A DNA stretch of 64,000 nt from Ectobius pallidus (taxonomy: Eukaryota; Arthropoda; Insecta; Blattodea; Ectobiidae), in the NCBI GenBank assembly GCA_964059195.1, contig CAXKWD010000001.1:156352532-156416531 (forward strand), given 5' to 3'. Below, piece by piece: positions 48,206-60,099 of this stretch (position 1 is its first letter; every line of letters starts with the position of its first letter). Made by a program: the position numbers and the translations under genes. The notes under the pieces are model-generated. The model did not search any database and had not been told where the DNA came from. It saw only the letters and a program-made list of their open reading frames with translations.

Positions 48206-49555
48206 TCGAAAATGTTTAATACTTGTACGGTTACATAAAACAAAAAGGAGAAAATATAAATTTTGGTCAGAATCCTTAAAAATGAGAAGCAATTCCTCAA
48301 CAATCAATATTATATAAAGCCAATCAAGAGAATCCAGTTACATTTCACCAACGAAAGGTAAGAATTAAAATGATTATATTTATAAGAAGACGTGTGGTGA
48401 TCACACTATCGAATTTTTATTCAGTTCTTAATAAGTGCTGTCTTAAAAAGCAGTAATTATAATAAAGCAAGAGCAAGCCGAGACATGCTTTAGAAAATGC
48501 AGTGACAAGTATAAAGTACCCTTCACTCTGTAAATGAGAAAGTGCTAGTGGTGAACAGAGAGAAAAGGAAAGATACCCGTTCCACCCCTTAGCCCCTTGA
48601 CAGTACGGCAATTTCTTCATTTCCCGTGTACTGCGGCTTGCCTAAACAAGATCGTCAGGCGCTAGCTTTCCTGTATTTACATTTGCATCACGCGTAGAGG
48701 AGGTCGGTTGCATAATTGTTAGCTCGTCTGACAACAGTAGCAATGTTTAATGACTAGCTACAGGAAAACAAGCTACTTCCATCATAATTAATAGTAAGTG
48801 GTGTGAGCTTGTACACTAGAAACCTTCGCTGCTTCCACGCATAAATACAAATCATGAAGAAAATTACTGGAAGGAATATGCGTTTTATCTAACGGAAAAA
48901 GTTTATAACCAATTTTGAACGTATTTCCACTTTTAATGATACGAAATAAGTAATATGTGTTTGCGGATGAGTTTCATGCAGAGTTAATGACGTGCATGCT
49001 GCGGGAAAAATATCAGAAATTTCCAGCAATATCAACCTTTGCTAAGGTATACTTCTGCGGTGAGGTTTTAGTATAAGAATAATATCTAAAATATAATAAT
49101 CAAGGCCCGGAAGTTAATGCTCTATTGGAAGAATAAGTATGCAAACATCTAAAATTTGTAAAATATTAGCCAGAACCATCGTTTAGGTAATTTTAATACT
49201 TTACGTTCTCTTAATAGCTTAGTTACATTATAAATTACAGAAAATAATAGAAGTTGTACAAATTACATTACAAAACGAAAAAAGTAAATGCATTTTTTTT
49301 GTTGAAGTAAAAGCTGATGAAGTGAAACGTCGCTTTAATGTTACACTATCAGTTCCGAAATCATTGGGCTATGTAGTGTCAATTATTGTACAGTCGGTTC
49401 TCCAAACGTTTACATAGCCAAATATGCTGTGTATGTTTGAAATAATAGAGATATGCACAATATTTAAAGTCTAATATAAATATACCGTCAAAAAAGTGAC
49501 AAATTAATGAAATAAGCTCAAATATTTTAATATGAAGTAAATATTAATTGTAGCA
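48206..49555. other. No feature recognised
   Basis: AT-rich sequence with nothing supported. A short segment near 48627-48663 resembles the 85-bp repeat at 39894. Confidence 0.4.
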
Positions 49556-49558
49556 AAA

Positions 49559-49735
49559 CTAACAAAATATGCAAATACGTATATGCAAAATGAAATAATA
49601 ACTTTTCTGTAATTTCTTTTATGTTTTGTGCACATTTTAACTTTAGCATTTAATACAGTGCACTATTAAAAATGTGAATCTTCATAAACTTCTTGGCCCT
49701 ATTAATAACATTTTAAAGAAGAACAATTATGAATT
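49559..49735 (+). repeat. Dispersed repeat, copy 2 (partner at 29.7 kb)
   Basis: AACAAAATATGCAAATACG, GTGCACATTTTAAC and TTCATAAACTTCTTGGCCCT follow the order of the copy at 29705-29900. Function unknown. Confidence 0.6.
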
Positions 49736-50180
49736 CGTAAACAGATAATGATTTTTTCAAGACCACTCCAAGCCAAATTTTACAAAGACGTTATTGCTAT
49801 GTCATTCATTCGATCTGTTAATTCGTGCGTAATAGTATCAAAAACTTATTCTTGGTACTGGAAGCCATACATTTGTCACCATAAATGCGATTAAATCAAG
49901 AACTCTTTTCAGACAGAAGAAAAAACTACTGATGGACCTGATAATATCACTACAGTATTGGCATTATGGCGCTAAGACTTTGAGGTCTGCTTAGCCTCTG
50001 ACATAAACTGGTACCGGAAGCAACCGGGGGTAAAAACGGTTAGAAAGTAATGCTAATAATTTTACCACCTGCATGTTCCGACTGTCTAAAAATCCGGGAG
50101 ATTCAAACTTCAGGAGTGCCTTCGTGGCCTGTACATAGCTTAATGGGGGAATGGAACTGATAAAGCCCTCGTTTAGCAAA
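49736..50180. other. No feature recognised
   Basis: Upstream of the LINE remnant; no reverse transcriptase motif could be read here. Confidence 0.4.
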
Positions 50181-50560
50181 AGAAAGCTATTCGCACATTA
50201 TCAGGTACTTGCAAACCACTGTTTATAGAAGACGGTATTTTAACTATTATAAATCAATACATTTTGAACTGTCTAAAGCATGATAAAGATGAACCTGAAT
50301 AAGTTTACCACTAGGCAAATTTTACATAATCACTCCACTAGATTCAATTATTTTATTGTCAAGGCCTCTGTTAGACTCTCTAAGAGCAAAGATTGGTTTA
50401 GTGTAATTGCTATCGACATGTTCAACAAACTGCCATTTGAAGCTCACACTGTGAGTCTTAATAAATTTAAGAACGAATTGAAACAGTGGCTTATAATACA
50501 TCCATTTTACAATATCAATGAATATTTTAATGCCAATTTTGATATGATTTTTTAATGTGT
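50181..50560 (+). pseudogene. Non-LTR retrotransposon (Jockey/CR1-like group), C-terminal end
   Basis: From about 50184 one frame reads KKAIRTLSGTCKPLFIEDGI and LTIINQYILNCLKHDKDEPE to a stop at 50300. The overlapping frame from 50280 continues as NKFTTRQILHNHSTRFNYFI, WFSVIAIDMFNKLPFEAHTV and SLNKFKNELKQWLIIHPFYN to 50555. A single frameshift between 50280 and 50300 joins them. The order KRA.R...G...CKPLF, then STR, then KLFNKLP, then FK..LK.WL is the usual end of LINE polyproteins after the reverse transcriptase. It is related in layout to 23518-23966 but differs in sequence, so it is another family or an old copy. The catalytic part is missing. Confidence 0.82.
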
Positions 50561-51313
50561 CATATTTTTATGTGTTATGTGTAAAACATTTGTAATGACT
50601 TCTATTCATAAAACCATAGGTCTACTCATTGCGATTTAGAAGTGACATGCTCTTCTAGAAAAGTTTCTACAAAACGTTACTTTTAAGGACCATTCTATTA
50701 GTATCCACTAAATAAATACAGCTTAATTGCTACCTGAATAATAAACTATTTGGCCAAGTCGCGGACCATGAGGTGAGCAACTGATGAGTCATTTGAGGGT
50801 TGATATCGACCCGCACTCCTTCACTCTAGTTAAAGTGAGTATGAAAGTCACTTCTTTATTGCACTTCTTCTCGCGTTCACCTGCCAGGTCGTACATTCGA
50901 GCTCCGGCTTGTCAAATTCGACCTTCACCTCTTCATATGTTGTAAACTTAGTTTCCAGCTTGCTGCGATATGCACTACTTTCCTAAAGTGCTTTTCAACT
51001 TAGAAGACAGTAACTTACAGTGGATCTGGAGTTAGGATTCTCCACGAACACCAATCTCTTTTTACGTCTTATTGAGGAAAAAAAACTTCTAGGAGTCAGG
51101 TAATAAACAATGAAAGTAACAACCATAATATCAGCAAAGGTGCTCTCTACCCAAAACTTAGTACATCTACAGAATACCGTAAATTGACGTTAACAAAATG
51201 GCGCACGCTTCTGGTTTTAGCTTATGCCACACAATGAGTCGGCCCCTTGACATCCTTAATGCTGTTTGTATGGATGAATATGTATTTATTTACGACCCAA
51301 AGGAACATTATCC

Positions 51314-51364
<51 letters not shown>

Positions 51365-51479
51365 TGCCATGGTAATAAGAATAAAATTAACATTAATGGC
51401 TCGAAAGTTGTGTGAAAATTTTTAACAATTTTTTTTTTAAATTATTGTTTTTATTTTTTATTTACAGATATTATAAAGA
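50561..51479. other. No gene recognised; (AAT)n array
   Basis: (AAT)n occupies 51315-51364 and T-rich tracts follow. A B-box-like GTACATTCGAGCTCC at about 50891 has no partner A box that I can see. Confidence 0.4.
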
Positions 51480-51593
51480 GGAGGGGTGAGTCGAAGGATT
51501 AAGCATGCACACGATTAGACCTCAAGGTTTGCAGGTTCAACCTACCTGAGGTAGTAAAACAGCAGCAGTAAATCCTTCATTTGCGTCGAATTA
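51480..51593 (+). mobile_element. Decayed tRNA-like sequence, target of the next SINE
   Basis: GAGTCGAAGGATTAAGC and GGTTTGCAGGTTCAACC (about 51524-51541) have the spacing of pol III boxes. The sequence resumes after the inserted SINE at 51884. It may be an older SINE. Confidence 0.35.
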
Positions 51594-51874
51594 AGGTAAA
51601 GGTAAAGTGATCCCTGGTTTCCGGGAGGTTGAGGCTCCCACCTTGAGATATCGCCACAGGAAGATGGTGATTGTCAGTCATACGCACCGGCCGCTTTTTA
51701 CCCCCCGGAATACTCCTGGTACTCATTCTCTTAGAGGCTGAGTTGACCCCAGGGCCATAGTGCCACCAGAAGGATTAGGTCAATGGAAAAATCCTACCGA
51801 CCTCATCGGAAATCGAACCTGCGACCTTCAGGTTTGTATCGCAACGTCCTAACCACTACACCACGGCGTACCCC
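51594..51874 (-). mobile_element. tRNA-derived SINE with (TTTACC)n tail
   Basis: On the minus strand the head starts GGGGTACGCCGTGGTGTAGT (A-box region GTGTAGTGGTTAGG) with the B box GCAGGTTCGATTTCC (about 51806-51820), then GTAGGATTTTTCC (51785-51797). The body contains GGTGGCACTATGGCCC and GGAGCCTCAACCTCCC. The tail is CTTTACCTTTACC. Flanks GTCGAATTA (51585-51593) and GTCGATTTA (51875-51883) look like a 9-bp target duplication with one change. Confidence 0.87.
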
Positions 51875-51883
51875 GTCGATTTA

Positions 51884-54800
51884 GGCCTACTTTAAAAAAA
51901 ACCTTAAGCGTTTCTTCCTCTCCTTTCAAGTCCGAAAATGGTAAGACACTTACAGAACCCATCAAGTTAAAGAGATACCATTACAAAATTCAGGAAGTGT
52001 TGAATAAAACATTAGAAAATAAAAGCCAACACAAACTACATTTTTTTTCTAGAAGATCTTGAGCAACGATTGACTAACACGAGAACTAAAACCAATTAGA
52101 GTCGCCTGGGAAATTCATATTATATCGGTAACTTCTGGATATTTACGAACGCTTCCGAGTATATACGAATATATATGATGTTTACTTTTAAATTTGAAAC
52201 TAAATACTAAGCCTAAAATACTATGGAAATTAAAATAATAAAGCATATAAGATAGGAATATATCAAAATTTTATCTTTGTCGTCCGCCTCAGAATTCTGG
52301 TCGCTAATGGCGATCAGGCGACCGGAAATTTTGCTCTCTGATCTGTATGGCAGCATTTGTACTTATTTATCATATTACATTATTCACTTACGCGAAAATA
52401 ATTGTTAAATTCAGCAACATGTTTCCCCCTAAATTATTTGCATTTGTTAATACTAAGGACAGCGTGTTCGGGAGTGCGAGGTGAAAACACGACGAGAAAG
52501 CGATAGTTTGTCGCATCGTGACTATGGTGTTGCGTAACAGTGACAGCAGAGGACGGGTCGTTGGTTCTGAATAAAACATCTCGTGCACACACGAATCAAA
52601 GGCGAAAGGTCTGTGGTCCATGACGGATCTCGGAAGAAGCCACCGCCCGTACAAGTGATATTACTTCCTGATTTTGAAGGCGGCCGCCGAAAGTAGAGCT
52701 TGACTTGCTTGCTCATATGCTCAAAAGCTCAAAGGTCTCGTGGACACATACTTGAAATATAAAACTTTCATAGCATGCATTACGTTAACCCAGAATTTTA
52801 CTTGTAAATTAGCAGTTCGAGTTCAAAGAGACTTTATACGTATGAAAAAATATGTTCTATGCATAAAAGGCTCACGATGTAGTTAAGTTTACTTATCTAC
52901 AATTTGACTTGTTTTCCCTTATTTTTTATTTTTTTACTTTTACTGAATTGTCAGAAAGATATTTTTTTTTGCAAAAATTCATCTTAAAATAAATTACTGT
53001 CAAGCTCAATTGCGTCCATCATCTTCGAGAGTTCTATAAGAAAGTATTTTCAATAGGCCTAACGGTATCAAAATACAACACATTTTTCATGTTCGTTATT
53101 TAATTTGTACTAGCTTCGTTTAGTTACTAGCACAAGAATGATTTCTTTAGATTACATTTTCTAACTTGTTTAATTAATTACATAAAAATAACTTATTTAA
53201 TTAATTATACGTACACATTAACAGAAAATGCCTCCTTTAAGTAACATCTTACAAAAAGAAAAAATCTCCTCGATAACCTACTTAATTCATTCGTAACTAT
53301 CAGAAGAAAACATAAGCGATTATTGAGAATCTGCTCAGAAATAAAAGAAATCGCTATCTCAGTTCGAATCTCAGTTCGCTAACTCAGTTCGAATCTTATT
53401 AAAACTTAATTATCCTCCAACAAATAGCCTACCGCCAGAGAATACTCTAAGGTAAACAAAAAAAATACCGATTTAAAATGCCTTTAATTTTCCTACAATT
53501 TTGTTTACAAAGAAACAATAAGTTACTTAGTTGTTCGCTGTAACGATTTTTTTTTTTCCTTATTTCCCACTCAATCCCTGTTCACACATTTACCCTGAAA
53601 ACATCCTATGTGCTGTTATATTTTTTTATACACCACTGTCATGTGTCATTACTAAACATGTGTGAGTAAGAAATAATAAAAATTAACGAAAAATTGATAA
53701 ATGCAAGAACACAATAGATAAAGTAATAATTAGCAATTATACATGGATTGACAGGATGTAGAGAGAGAGAGAGGATGAATGAACGGATGGGCAGATACAA
53801 CAGTGATGGCGAGGACCGCTTGAAAAGACACACCCATGCTTTTAATTAAATCTGGACGGCGCGCTATCGATTCGTCCTATAAGACGAGTCCTCGAGGTAC
53901 CAGCCTAAAATAATAACAACAATTTTAATAAACAATAACAAAACATGTACCCGAAGTTATTATTATAAAATTGATTTGTTTGCTTAAGGGCATAGCTAAT
54001 ATTGAAATGTAACACGAATAAATGAAATATAATAAAACATTTAGGCAAAAAGGTCCTTTTCACAATAAAATGACTTGGGACGAACTGCTTGCAATAATCA
54101 CGAAGCTGTAAAATAGTATTTTTGCTGGAAATATCTGATAAATACGAAGGATAGACCATAAGTCATGGCAACTATTTTGTCTCAAAATAAGGCAATGGTA
54201 CCATGAGATATATGTCACGACAGAGTGTGGCACCTCCAATATATGGACAGATAATTTAGTAGCATTGTGATGTACGGTTACATGAATAGAGGTGATGGTA
54301 ATTTAGTAGTGAGTCAGCCGCCGTGCAGAATGGATATGAAAAAATGTGAACTGCATTCTTACGTCAAAATAGTCTCTTATCCGAGGGAAAAATTCCACAG
54401 AATACCACAAGGAGCTGACGGAAGCTTCGGGAGATAATGCCCATTCGCACCGAACTTTAAGGGACCTTGGAGTGGGTAGGTCTTTGTGTGCTTTCATATT
54501 TCCAACCATCGAAATACGTTATTCCTTCACTTCCACAATTCCAGAAGAAAAAAATAATTGCCCTGACTTATGTCCCATCCCTCGAATTACCCGCCTTAAT
54601 TAGATTCTCTGTTTGACAGTTCATGTGAGATGTGACAGAGAAACTACGGCATTACGATCATCATCATCATGATCAGTGATACGATAAACATCATCATTAT
54701 TCCTACTTTATTGTTGTTATTAAAGTTAAGAAGCTAGTGCTACGATCAGAAGCTCGAACGTAGACAATAGGCAGAGTTTGTACTTTCAAATCTTTATGCT

Positions 54801-55540
54801 GCAAATCACTTTTAAGTTGTGCAAAATACTTCTCGTTGCAATTTTGTTAAAAATTTCAAAACCTTTTAAAAAGAAAGAAATTAAGGGAAATGTACGCAAA
54901 TAATCTGCTTAGGACGGTGTCTGTGATGCAAACAACAGTAAGTTAAATAACGTGCATCATTTGCTGATTCTGGATGAAGCACCAGACATGTGTAATAGGA
55001 AAAAAAACTTTAAAAGATAATAAAGTTCATATATGAATTAGCCTACAAAAATATTATGAATGAAACTATTGGCATGTTAAAAATACTTTATTTATAATCA
55101 ATTATTTACTTAGAAGAAAAGAGAATCCCGATATCAACACTGACTTTGTAGGCAAAAGACGATGATAATTTTACTTTTCATTGAAAACCATCCTTAGCGA
55201 TGATGTTCAGGCGCGCCCTTGACCTAAAAGAAAAAATACTGTATCTAATTTCCGCATCGTGTAATAGGGTTTCTGGTACCATCCACCGATTCACACAGCG
55301 GTGAGCTGCAGATACTGCATTTGACCTCAGAAAATTTCCTTCCCTAAGACCTTGCTTACTTTACATGCCTCGTTAAGCCGCTGTGAAAACGTATTGCAGC
55401 AAGGCGAAAACAAAGCTGATATCGTTATATACTTGGGGTTCTTTAATATACCGATACTTTATAAACGCACAATACACTGTAGTCCTCTACTTTCTTACTA
55501 TATTTATTCACATTGTCATTATCTCCTTTTACATACTTTT
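51884..55540. other. No feature recognised
   Basis: AT-rich sequence. The minus frames near 52388-52716 and 53639-54509 have no recognisable domain. A GC-richer patch at 52550-52690 remains unexplained. Confidence 0.4.
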
Positions 55541-55549
55541 AGTCATCAT

Positions 55550-55926
55550 CAGGGCCCGGATTTTGATGACCTAAAAATACTTTTAAAAATGAGCTATAAA
55601 ATGACTGCAATATTACAAAAAATTACCCAAATAAAAAATAAAAATAAAAAAAGGACCCAAAAATTTGTATGAAAATGCTACTTTATTTATCAGTTTTGTA
55701 TCTATTCTTCATTTATGCTGTTGACCCAATTATAGACTTGCACTTAGTTAATTGGTTCATACGGTTAAATGCAAATAGCAAACACCGTCTTTCTGTATCC
55801 AAATTAAAATTATAACAAGACCTATTTATATATGCTTATTTAGAGTTCCGATAATATTCAATGTAAGTCAAGTGCACAAAAACTCTATACAATGCGAGAA
55901 ACAACACAAAATAAGAAAATGTTGAC

Positions 55927-55960
<34 letters not shown>

Positions 55961-56161
55961 TGAAATGTGGGGAAAAAGACCTAAAATGACCAAAAAATGA
56001 CACTGAATTCTAAAAATGACCCAAAAATACAAAATGGGAATAAATGACCCAAAAATTACCATTTTAATAATCTAGGACTCATGATCAGAATATCTGCACT
56101 AGTGGGCAAAATCCATGATGTTCCAGTTAAAAGATGACATGTCATCAAAATTCGGGCCCTG
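55550..56161. mobile_element. hAT MITE, 612 bp
   Basis: The left end is CAGGGCCCGGATTTTGATGA. The right end read inward is CAGGGCCCGAATTTTGATGA. Flanks GTCATCAT (55542-55549) and GTCATCAC (56162-56169) agree at 7 of 8 positions. A poly-A run (about 55929-55960) and repeated AAAATGACC segments fill the interior. The end is a close relative of the MITE at 18017. No transposase is present. Confidence 0.92.
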
Positions 56162-56595
56162 GTCATCACATACAAGAAGGCCTATTCTACATACAAAATG
56201 GATTAAAACGCTAACCGGCGGTATATATACACAATCTTGGGGAAAACATACATAAGAATATGGGGAAGACGTGTCTGAGGTACAATTATAGCAGTATAAT
56301 TATCTAAACGTCTATTTTGTTCGGCCATACTATAATACGCTAAATTGTATGCGACATAACATATGACATATGTTAAAGTACATAATTTCATTATAACACT
56401 GTGTCCAGCTATCGATTAATATAGTGCACAAAATAAGCTAATGCCTTGAAAGCAGCAATTCGCACTGTACAATAAACAACCTGCATTTAAAATAAAATAA
56501 ATTCTGTTCATGTTAATTCTAATAATATTAAATTGAGTTCATTTGATGTAGATAATATATAAGCATTCATGAATCACAGATTATTGTCTCTGCTG

Positions 56596-56815
56596 GACAT
56601 AACATGAGAATATTATAGGAGAAAAATTCCTCCGACACTGGGACTTGAACCCAGGACCTTTGGCTATTCACGCCAATGCTCTACCAACTGAGCTAAGCCG
56701 GAGTTCAATTCACAGCGCCAGATGGAACCTCTCTCCGATGACTGATAGCCAAAGGTGCTGGGTTCAAGTCCCAGTGTCGGAGGAATTTTTCTCCTATAAT
56801 ATTTTCATTTCATGT
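56596..56815. mobile_element. tRNA-derived SINE (family B) in snap-back form
   Basis: An inverted tRNA-like unit lies at 56631-56702 with its leader to about 56740. It is followed without a gap by a direct copy of only the 3' third of the unit (GATAGCCAAAGGTGCTGGG, then TTCAAGTCCC) and the tail GGAATTTTTCTCC and TATAATATTTTCAT. Ends read CATGAGAATATTATAGGAG inward from the left, and the mirror image from the right. The inverted unit has the loop GTGAATA, so here T precedes GAA in the anticodon position; position 37 is T, which argues against a real tRNA gene. Confidence 0.83.
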
Positions 56816-57302
56816 GTTTTAATGTGCATTGCTTTGAGGCCAAAACGCCAAGAGAAGCCCTTCTCCCTGCTCGCCTTTGTCGCGAGAGAACTTACTAACA
56901 GCTGATCGCAGAGATAGAGTCGTTTGTTTTATCACGCTATTCTTGAAAACCCAAAACTTAGACATTTAATTCTGGTCGAATAAAAAGTCATGCGCAACTT
57001 GCCTATAATGGTTGTACCTGTTTTCATATGGAAATTCGGAGCTGTTAACTTACATTAAGCATTAGGCCTGTTATTTGATGCAAACAGATGGTAACGCCCA
57101 ACTGTTTTTGTGCATTAGCAACCGAGCCTGTAGGAAAACTTCCTTCTTCTGAACTGATCAATCTCGATCACATACTAATTTTGTCATTTAAAAAAATCTA
57201 TGTGTGCACTACAAAGTTCGAATCGACATCTCTGATCGGCATACAGTACTTTCGAGTAATCGTCAGGGAAGCTGAAATGTGCAATGTTTATAACAGTTTA
57301 TG
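56816..57302. other. No feature recognised
   Basis: No supported feature. The frame at 57088-57429 runs into the next MITE and is not a gene. Confidence 0.4.
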
Positions 57303-57304
57303 TA

Positions 57305-57559
57305 CAGGTAGGGGAAAAAAAGCGGACCTACTAAAATATCTAAGTTGCCGATATGAACCACTGCGCATGCCTAGCGGCATTCAGGATATCAGGGAATGTA
57401 TTGAAATTTGTTCTAGTCTCGACTGTTGACTTAGCCCATTTCGAACCCCAGAATATGGTTTCTAACCATATTGTTTTATAATTGAATATATTAATCATAA
57501 AATACTAACACAAATTATATTATATTCAGCTACAACAGACCGCTTTTTTCCCCTACCTG
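57305..57559. mobile_element. TA-flanked MITE, Tc1/mariner-like, copy 2
   Basis: The ends are CAGGTAGGGGAAAAAAAGCG and, inward from the right, CAGGTAGGGGAAAAAAGCG. TA is present at 57303-57304 and 57560-57561. The left part (CTAAGTTGCCGATATG, CACTGCGCATGCCTAG) is the reverse of the right part of the copy at 34115-34381, so the two lie in opposite orientation. Confidence 0.9.
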
Positions 57560-57894
57560 TACACACGTACACCTTTACAGGTTACAATTTATATTCCTTT
57601 TAAATACATACACTACACTTTGTTTAGTCGTCACAGGTTACGTATCACCAAAATTTAAAACAATTTATACAAAAAATATAAATAAAACAAATAGAGCATA
57701 CACACATAAATGAAGCCAATGACATTGTACATGTAAATTTTCTGTCTACGTTCTATGTATTGTTAAAATGCATAATTGAGCTGATGGTTTTAATTATAGG
57801 TACATTTTATTTTATTTTTCGAATATGTAGTTAGTACACCAAACTGCAACAACACTTACTTTAGTTAATCACATTATACACTCATAATTCTTTG

Positions 57895-58136
57895 TATCTC
57901 CTCTTTCTTCACTTTGATATTTTTGAAACTGCACCTGAGCACGAGCAGTCTTGCTCATTCGGGCGTATTACTAAATGTTAATACTTCTTGTGAAGATATA
58001 GCCAATATTTATTTTCCTCTTCTTAAATAGTAGTTGTAGTTACTTTTGAAATTTGAAAATTGTTTTATTTTACTTGTATAAATATGTATTTGTATTTGTA
58101 TAAATATGATAAAAATATGATAAATAAATAAATAAC
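57895..58136 (+). mobile_element. LINE 3' tail with conserved hairpin, copy 2
   Basis: GCACCTGAGCACGAGCAGTC and TTGCTCATTCGGGCGTATTA (57931-57970) match the hairpin at 32974-33010 with compensating and single changes. TTGTATTTGTATAAATATG and AATAAATAAATAA close the copy. No coding sequence is attached. Confidence 0.6.
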
Positions 58137-58648
58137 TTACAACGTGAATTTACATAACTACCCTAAAATTTCAGAATAAGGACATAAGACGTTAGGTCAA
58201 GATATGTAACCATAGTCTATGCTACAGATGCAAGCAAGAGCATTGCGGTAAACGATGAACAATGAAAAACGCACATTAAGGTTAAATGAGGTCAAGTAGT
58301 AATTAACGATTCTCCTTGCGCATCCACGTACAACCTATTCAACCAACATGTGTACCTTCCTCGATGCAATCTCCCAACCTTCTTGTAATTTATGCAGGGT
58401 ACCTTCATATGCCTCAGTAAGACTTAAGTAAAATTATTGAATCATTGCAAACATGCATTTACGTAATCTAAAGCAGGCAGGCATTACCGAGCCGTTTAAG
58501 CAAGTTAATTTAACGTTTAACTTAAGCAAAGTGCATATCCGCAACTCATGTATGAATTCTGCGACCAGAAAAAATGGTGAGAACAAAACTGTAATGTGGC
58601 ATAGGCTAAGTTACGTATTTGGAATATGACAGAACAAAATGTCCTTAA
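58137..58648. other. No feature recognised
   Basis: No supported gene or repeat. Confidence 0.4.
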
Positions 58649-59055
58649 TACGAGGGTGGATCGAAAAGTAACTCACAATATATATATATATATATTTTAC
58701 AAAAAGTTTAACAGGTACTATTACATACAAATGCACACATGAAGGGACATCTTTTGTCTATTTTTATACATAGTCGCCAAGTTTCTCAACACATTTCTCC
58801 CATCGTGATACCACTTTCAAAATACCCTGTTCATAGAAGTCCGTTCGGTTGGAGTGTAGCCATCTGCGGACTGCTGTTTTCACTTCTGCAGAGCGATTAC
58901 CGGTCAGGAATTTGTTCATGGAACCAAACATTCATACCAATGGTGTCAAACTTTTTCACGATAATGCTCGCCCTCAAGTTGCTGCAGCTGTTCGTGAGAA
59001 AATCAACAAATTTGGTTGGGAGGTGCTCCAGCATCCTCTATACAGTCCAGACCAT

Positions 59056-60067
59056 TAGTGATGGGTAACTTGTGAGCGAGTCGTTCAAAATGAACGCTTC
59101 ACTCGTTTGAAGTGTGAATGAGTTACTCATTTTTAGTGAACTAGTAGTTCAAACTGTTCAAACAGTTCAAACAGTTCATGAGGTTATCCAACTCATCCGT
59201 GCCAAGTGTCTTTCGTTTATTTTCTACTTCACTCATTCATACACTTCAACACTTCAAAGAGGTTAAATCCAACTCAGTGAATGCTTTACTCATTCCGATC
59301 TCGTTTGTTTGTCACACTACTTCACTTTCAAATTTTTTACTTTGTGTTACCGTGGAGCTTTCAGGCAATACCAATAGCTGAAAAACACATATAATTTTTG
59401 AAGTGAAGCTTCTTTAGCCGCGGTAGGGGTAAATCGAGAGCTTGTGTAACGCTAAAAAAAGTCACGAAATTAATGTAACGCTCAAAATCGTCACGAAATT
59501 AGTGAGGTGTGACGGAACGGACTGCACAGAAAACATTTAATTCAATGATTAGGCTTATCCGAAGTTTAAAAAATTAAAAAATTAAAAAATCCAAAATTAA
59601 AAAATCGAAAATCCAAAATAAAAAAAATTATAAAAAATTCAAAGACCCAAAAATTAAAAAAATCCAAAAGAAAAAGATCCAAACGTCCAAAATTCCAAAA
59701 TATAAAATATAAAAAATCCAAAATTAAAATCTAAATATCCAAAATTTAAAACATAAAAAATTGAAAATTTAAAAATAAAAAACCAAAATTAAAAATCCAA
59801 AATTCAATAATAAAAAACGTCCAAAATTCCAAAATTTAAAATATAAAAAATCCAATATTAAAAAGTCCAACAAACCAAAATTTAAAAAATCCAATAATCC
59901 AAAAATTAAAATTTTGTCGCGTGGCGTTCCACGCACACTTTTTTTAACATGATAACCAAGTCAGTATGTACGTGTTTCTATCAATAATAAAACGAAAATT
60001 AAAATTAATTAACTGCCTATTAAGATATCCTGCAAATTAAATTATTTTATTGCAGTAACGTATTATT

Positions 60068-60099
<32 letters not shown>

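Noticed and set aside
17600..54240. Dispersed repeat TGTCACGACAGAG at about 17609 and 54213
   Set aside because: The shared word is short and the flanks differ.
56631..56702. Genuine tRNA gene on the minus strand
   Set aside because: T33 is present, but position 37 is T, the acceptor has mismatches, and the unit lies in the same snap-back repeat.
57088..57429. 113-codon gene
   Set aside because: Its second half lies in the non-coding TA-flanked MITE at 57305-57559.
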